A DNA stretch of 64,000 nt from Bacillus sp. ISL-51 (GTDB lineage: Bacteria > Bacillota > Bacilli > Bacillales > Bacillaceae): contig NZ_JAGGQB010000005.1 in the NCBI RefSeq assembly GCF_018613535.1, forward strand, positions 310,001 through 374,000. Reading direction: 5' to 3'. A program made the position numbers and the translations under genes. This document shows, in pieces, positions 62,963 through 64,000 of the stretch (positions within the stretch are counted from its first letter, which is position 1; each line of letters opens with the position of its first letter). A model generated the notes under the pieces. That model was not told where the DNA came from, searched no databases, and worked only from the letters and a program-made list of their open reading frames with translations.

Positions 62963-64000
62963 CTATATTTTTCGGATCGTGAAAAATTTCCGCAAGAGCC
63001 AAGGCCCCGGATTGAAGCCGAGCGTCAATTGCCACGCTCCGATTGCCTGAAGGCCGAATTCCCGCACGAGAACCATTTTTTCACTCATGCTTCTTACGTC
63101 TTCAAACCACACTTCATGGGCTCTTCCCTGTTCATCCGTGTACCGGAAATACGGCGAGCGGTCTTGCTCGGAATAGTGTATCGCCGACTGGTGCTTCATA
63201 GCGGTTTCAATCGCCCGCTGATTGGATATGGCCGTTCCGATGGTGCCCGGTTTGTACGGAATGAGCCAATCATAGCCATACAGCGGAACACCGAGAATCA
63301 CTTTTCTTCTCGGCACCCTGCTGATGGCAAAATTGATTGTTTCCCTGACCTCGGTCAAAGGCGCAACAGCTCCCGGCTCACTGCCCGCATGGTGCCAATC
63401 GTACGCCATAATAAACATGTAATCGACGACAGCACCGATTCCGCCGTAATCATACCCGCGAAGCCAAGGCACCCCTTCACTTGTTTTAGCCGGAACCGAT
63501 ATGGTTAAAGCAAGCTGATGCTGGGAAAGCCGGTTTTTTAATTCACGGAGAAAGCCTGTGAAAAGATCACGATCCGCTTCACTGATCCGTTCAAAATCAA
63601 TGTTTACACCGCCATACCCCTTTCTTGTGGTCAAACTTACGATATTGTTGACGAGGTTCGTCCGGGCTGACGGATTTTGCAGCACTTGATGGGCAAGGTC
63701 AGAACTGAACCCCCCGCCCGTCAGATTCGTAATGACGGCATGCGGCCGCACTCTGTTTTTCCACGTGGTTTCAATCGCTGTTTTGTCATTTAAATCATTC
63801 AAAAGGTCCCCATTTGGGCCAAAATGATATTCAAACAGCGATATCGCTGATGAATAGGGTGCATAATCGTTGATTAACGCTCTGTCTGCTTCAGGTGTCC
63901 GAATGACATAAAATTGCAGAGTACCGGCAAGGTAGTTCGAGATGTCAGGTATCCTCACCTTCATTCCCGCCTGTAAACGGTTTGGCAAAATCGCGGGATT
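62963..64000 (-). CDS. LysM/GH18 spore peptidoglycan hydrolase (SleL/YaaH-like), 5' end outside the window
   Basis: Cortex-lytic N-acetylglucosaminidase or lysin relative. The visible 345 residues begin with the end of a LysM repeat (NPAILPNRLQAGMKVRIP) and continue as a glycoside hydrolase 18 barrel. The catalytic region is YGGVNIDFERIS, in which the family acid glutamate is kept while the first aspartate of DxxDxDxE is replaced. FIMAYDWHHAGSEPGA and GAWQLTLGFN form the rest of the site. The frame is open to the right edge, so the start and other LysM repeats are missing. Candidates are yaaH-, ydhD- or ykvQ-like genes; I cannot choose. Confidence 0.85.
   Translation of the reverse strand, partial: NPAILPNRLQAGMKVRIPDISNYLAGTLQFYVIRTPEADRALINDYAPYSSAISLFEYHFGPNGDLLNDLNDKTAIETTWKNRVRPHAVITNLTGGGFSSDLAHQVLQNPSARTNLVNNIVSLTTRKGYGGVNIDFERISEADRDLFTGFLRELKNRLSQHQLALTISVPAKTSEGVPWLRGYDYGGIGAVVDYMFIMAYDWHHAGSEPGAVAPLTEVRETINFAISRVPRRKVILGVPLYGYDWLIPYKPGTIGTAISNQRAIETAMKHQSAIHYSEQDRSPYFRYTDEQGRAHEVWFEDVRSMSEKMVLVREFGLQAIGAWQLTLGFNPGPWLLRKFFTIRKI

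Noticed and set aside
63029-63508. 159-codon frame antisense to the GH18 gene
   Set aside because: Shadow frame with no RBS; the minus-strand protein is clearly the real one.

Overview
The window is a stretch of chromosome from a member of the Bacillus subtilis group. Gene content, protein lengths and gene order follow the B. subtilis kinA to ykoK/mgtE interval, read in reverse. Several local differences from strain 168 (queF directly beside ykvR, ykoW reduced to a relic, an extra DUF421 gene beside ktrD, an extra triple-repeat membrane protein beside queC) suggest a relative such as the amyloliquefaciens/velezensis branch. The species call is inference from remembered gene order. I saw no insertion sequence, prophage, CRISPR array, rRNA or tRNA gene.

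Left part (1-21.4 kb): the start of the sporulation kinase gene kinA, pbpH (class B PBP), ykwD (secreted CAP-domain protein), ykwC, chemoreceptor mcpC, spore photoproduct lyase splAB, and the glucose PTS block ptsG-ptsH-ptsI with its antiterminator glcT and the GlcT-controlled leader. Then come ykvZ, ykvY, the zinc ATPase zosA, the spore pair ykvU-stoA, and the cell-wall hydrolase ykvT.

Middle (21.4-34.8 kb): small genes (ykvS, ykvR), a candidate C-rich small RNA, the queuosine-precursor operon queCDEF under a preQ1-I riboswitch, a triplicated membrane protein, ykvI, clpE behind four CtsR boxes, flagellar stator motAB behind a SigD promoter, mhqR, kinD, and spo0E-eag.

Methionine salvage (34.8-42.8 kb): a complete set. 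mtnWXBD lies behind one SAM-I riboswitch and mtnKA behind another, with mtnE and mtnU divergent between them. The promoter for mtnWXBD lies inside the 3' end of mtnE.

Right part (42.8-64 kb): ogt-kinE, the acyltransferase ykrP, a DUF421 gene with two small genes, ktrD, htpX with its repressor ykrK, sspD, the heat-stress pair sigI-rsgI, ykoY behind a yybP-ykoY manganese riboswitch, ykoX, the ykoW relic, the spore NHEJ pair ykoV (Ku)-ykoU (LigD), ykoP, ykoM, ykoL, ykzB, the nitrogen regulator tnrA with its operator, mgtE behind an M-box magnesium riboswitch, and a truncated LysM/GH18 spore hydrolase.

Regulatory density is the most striking property. There are five riboswitch-type leaders (preQ1, two SAM, Mn, Mg), a GlcT RAT/terminator, and candidate WalR, CtsR, TnrA, Fur/PerR, SigD, SigH and SigI sites. 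The observations I would follow first are the C-rich small RNA near 22.44 kb, a 19-codon reading frame lying exactly across the preQ1 aptamer, the triplicated membrane protein, the in-frame DUF421/small-protein overlap and the perfect Fur-type palindrome in front of zosA.
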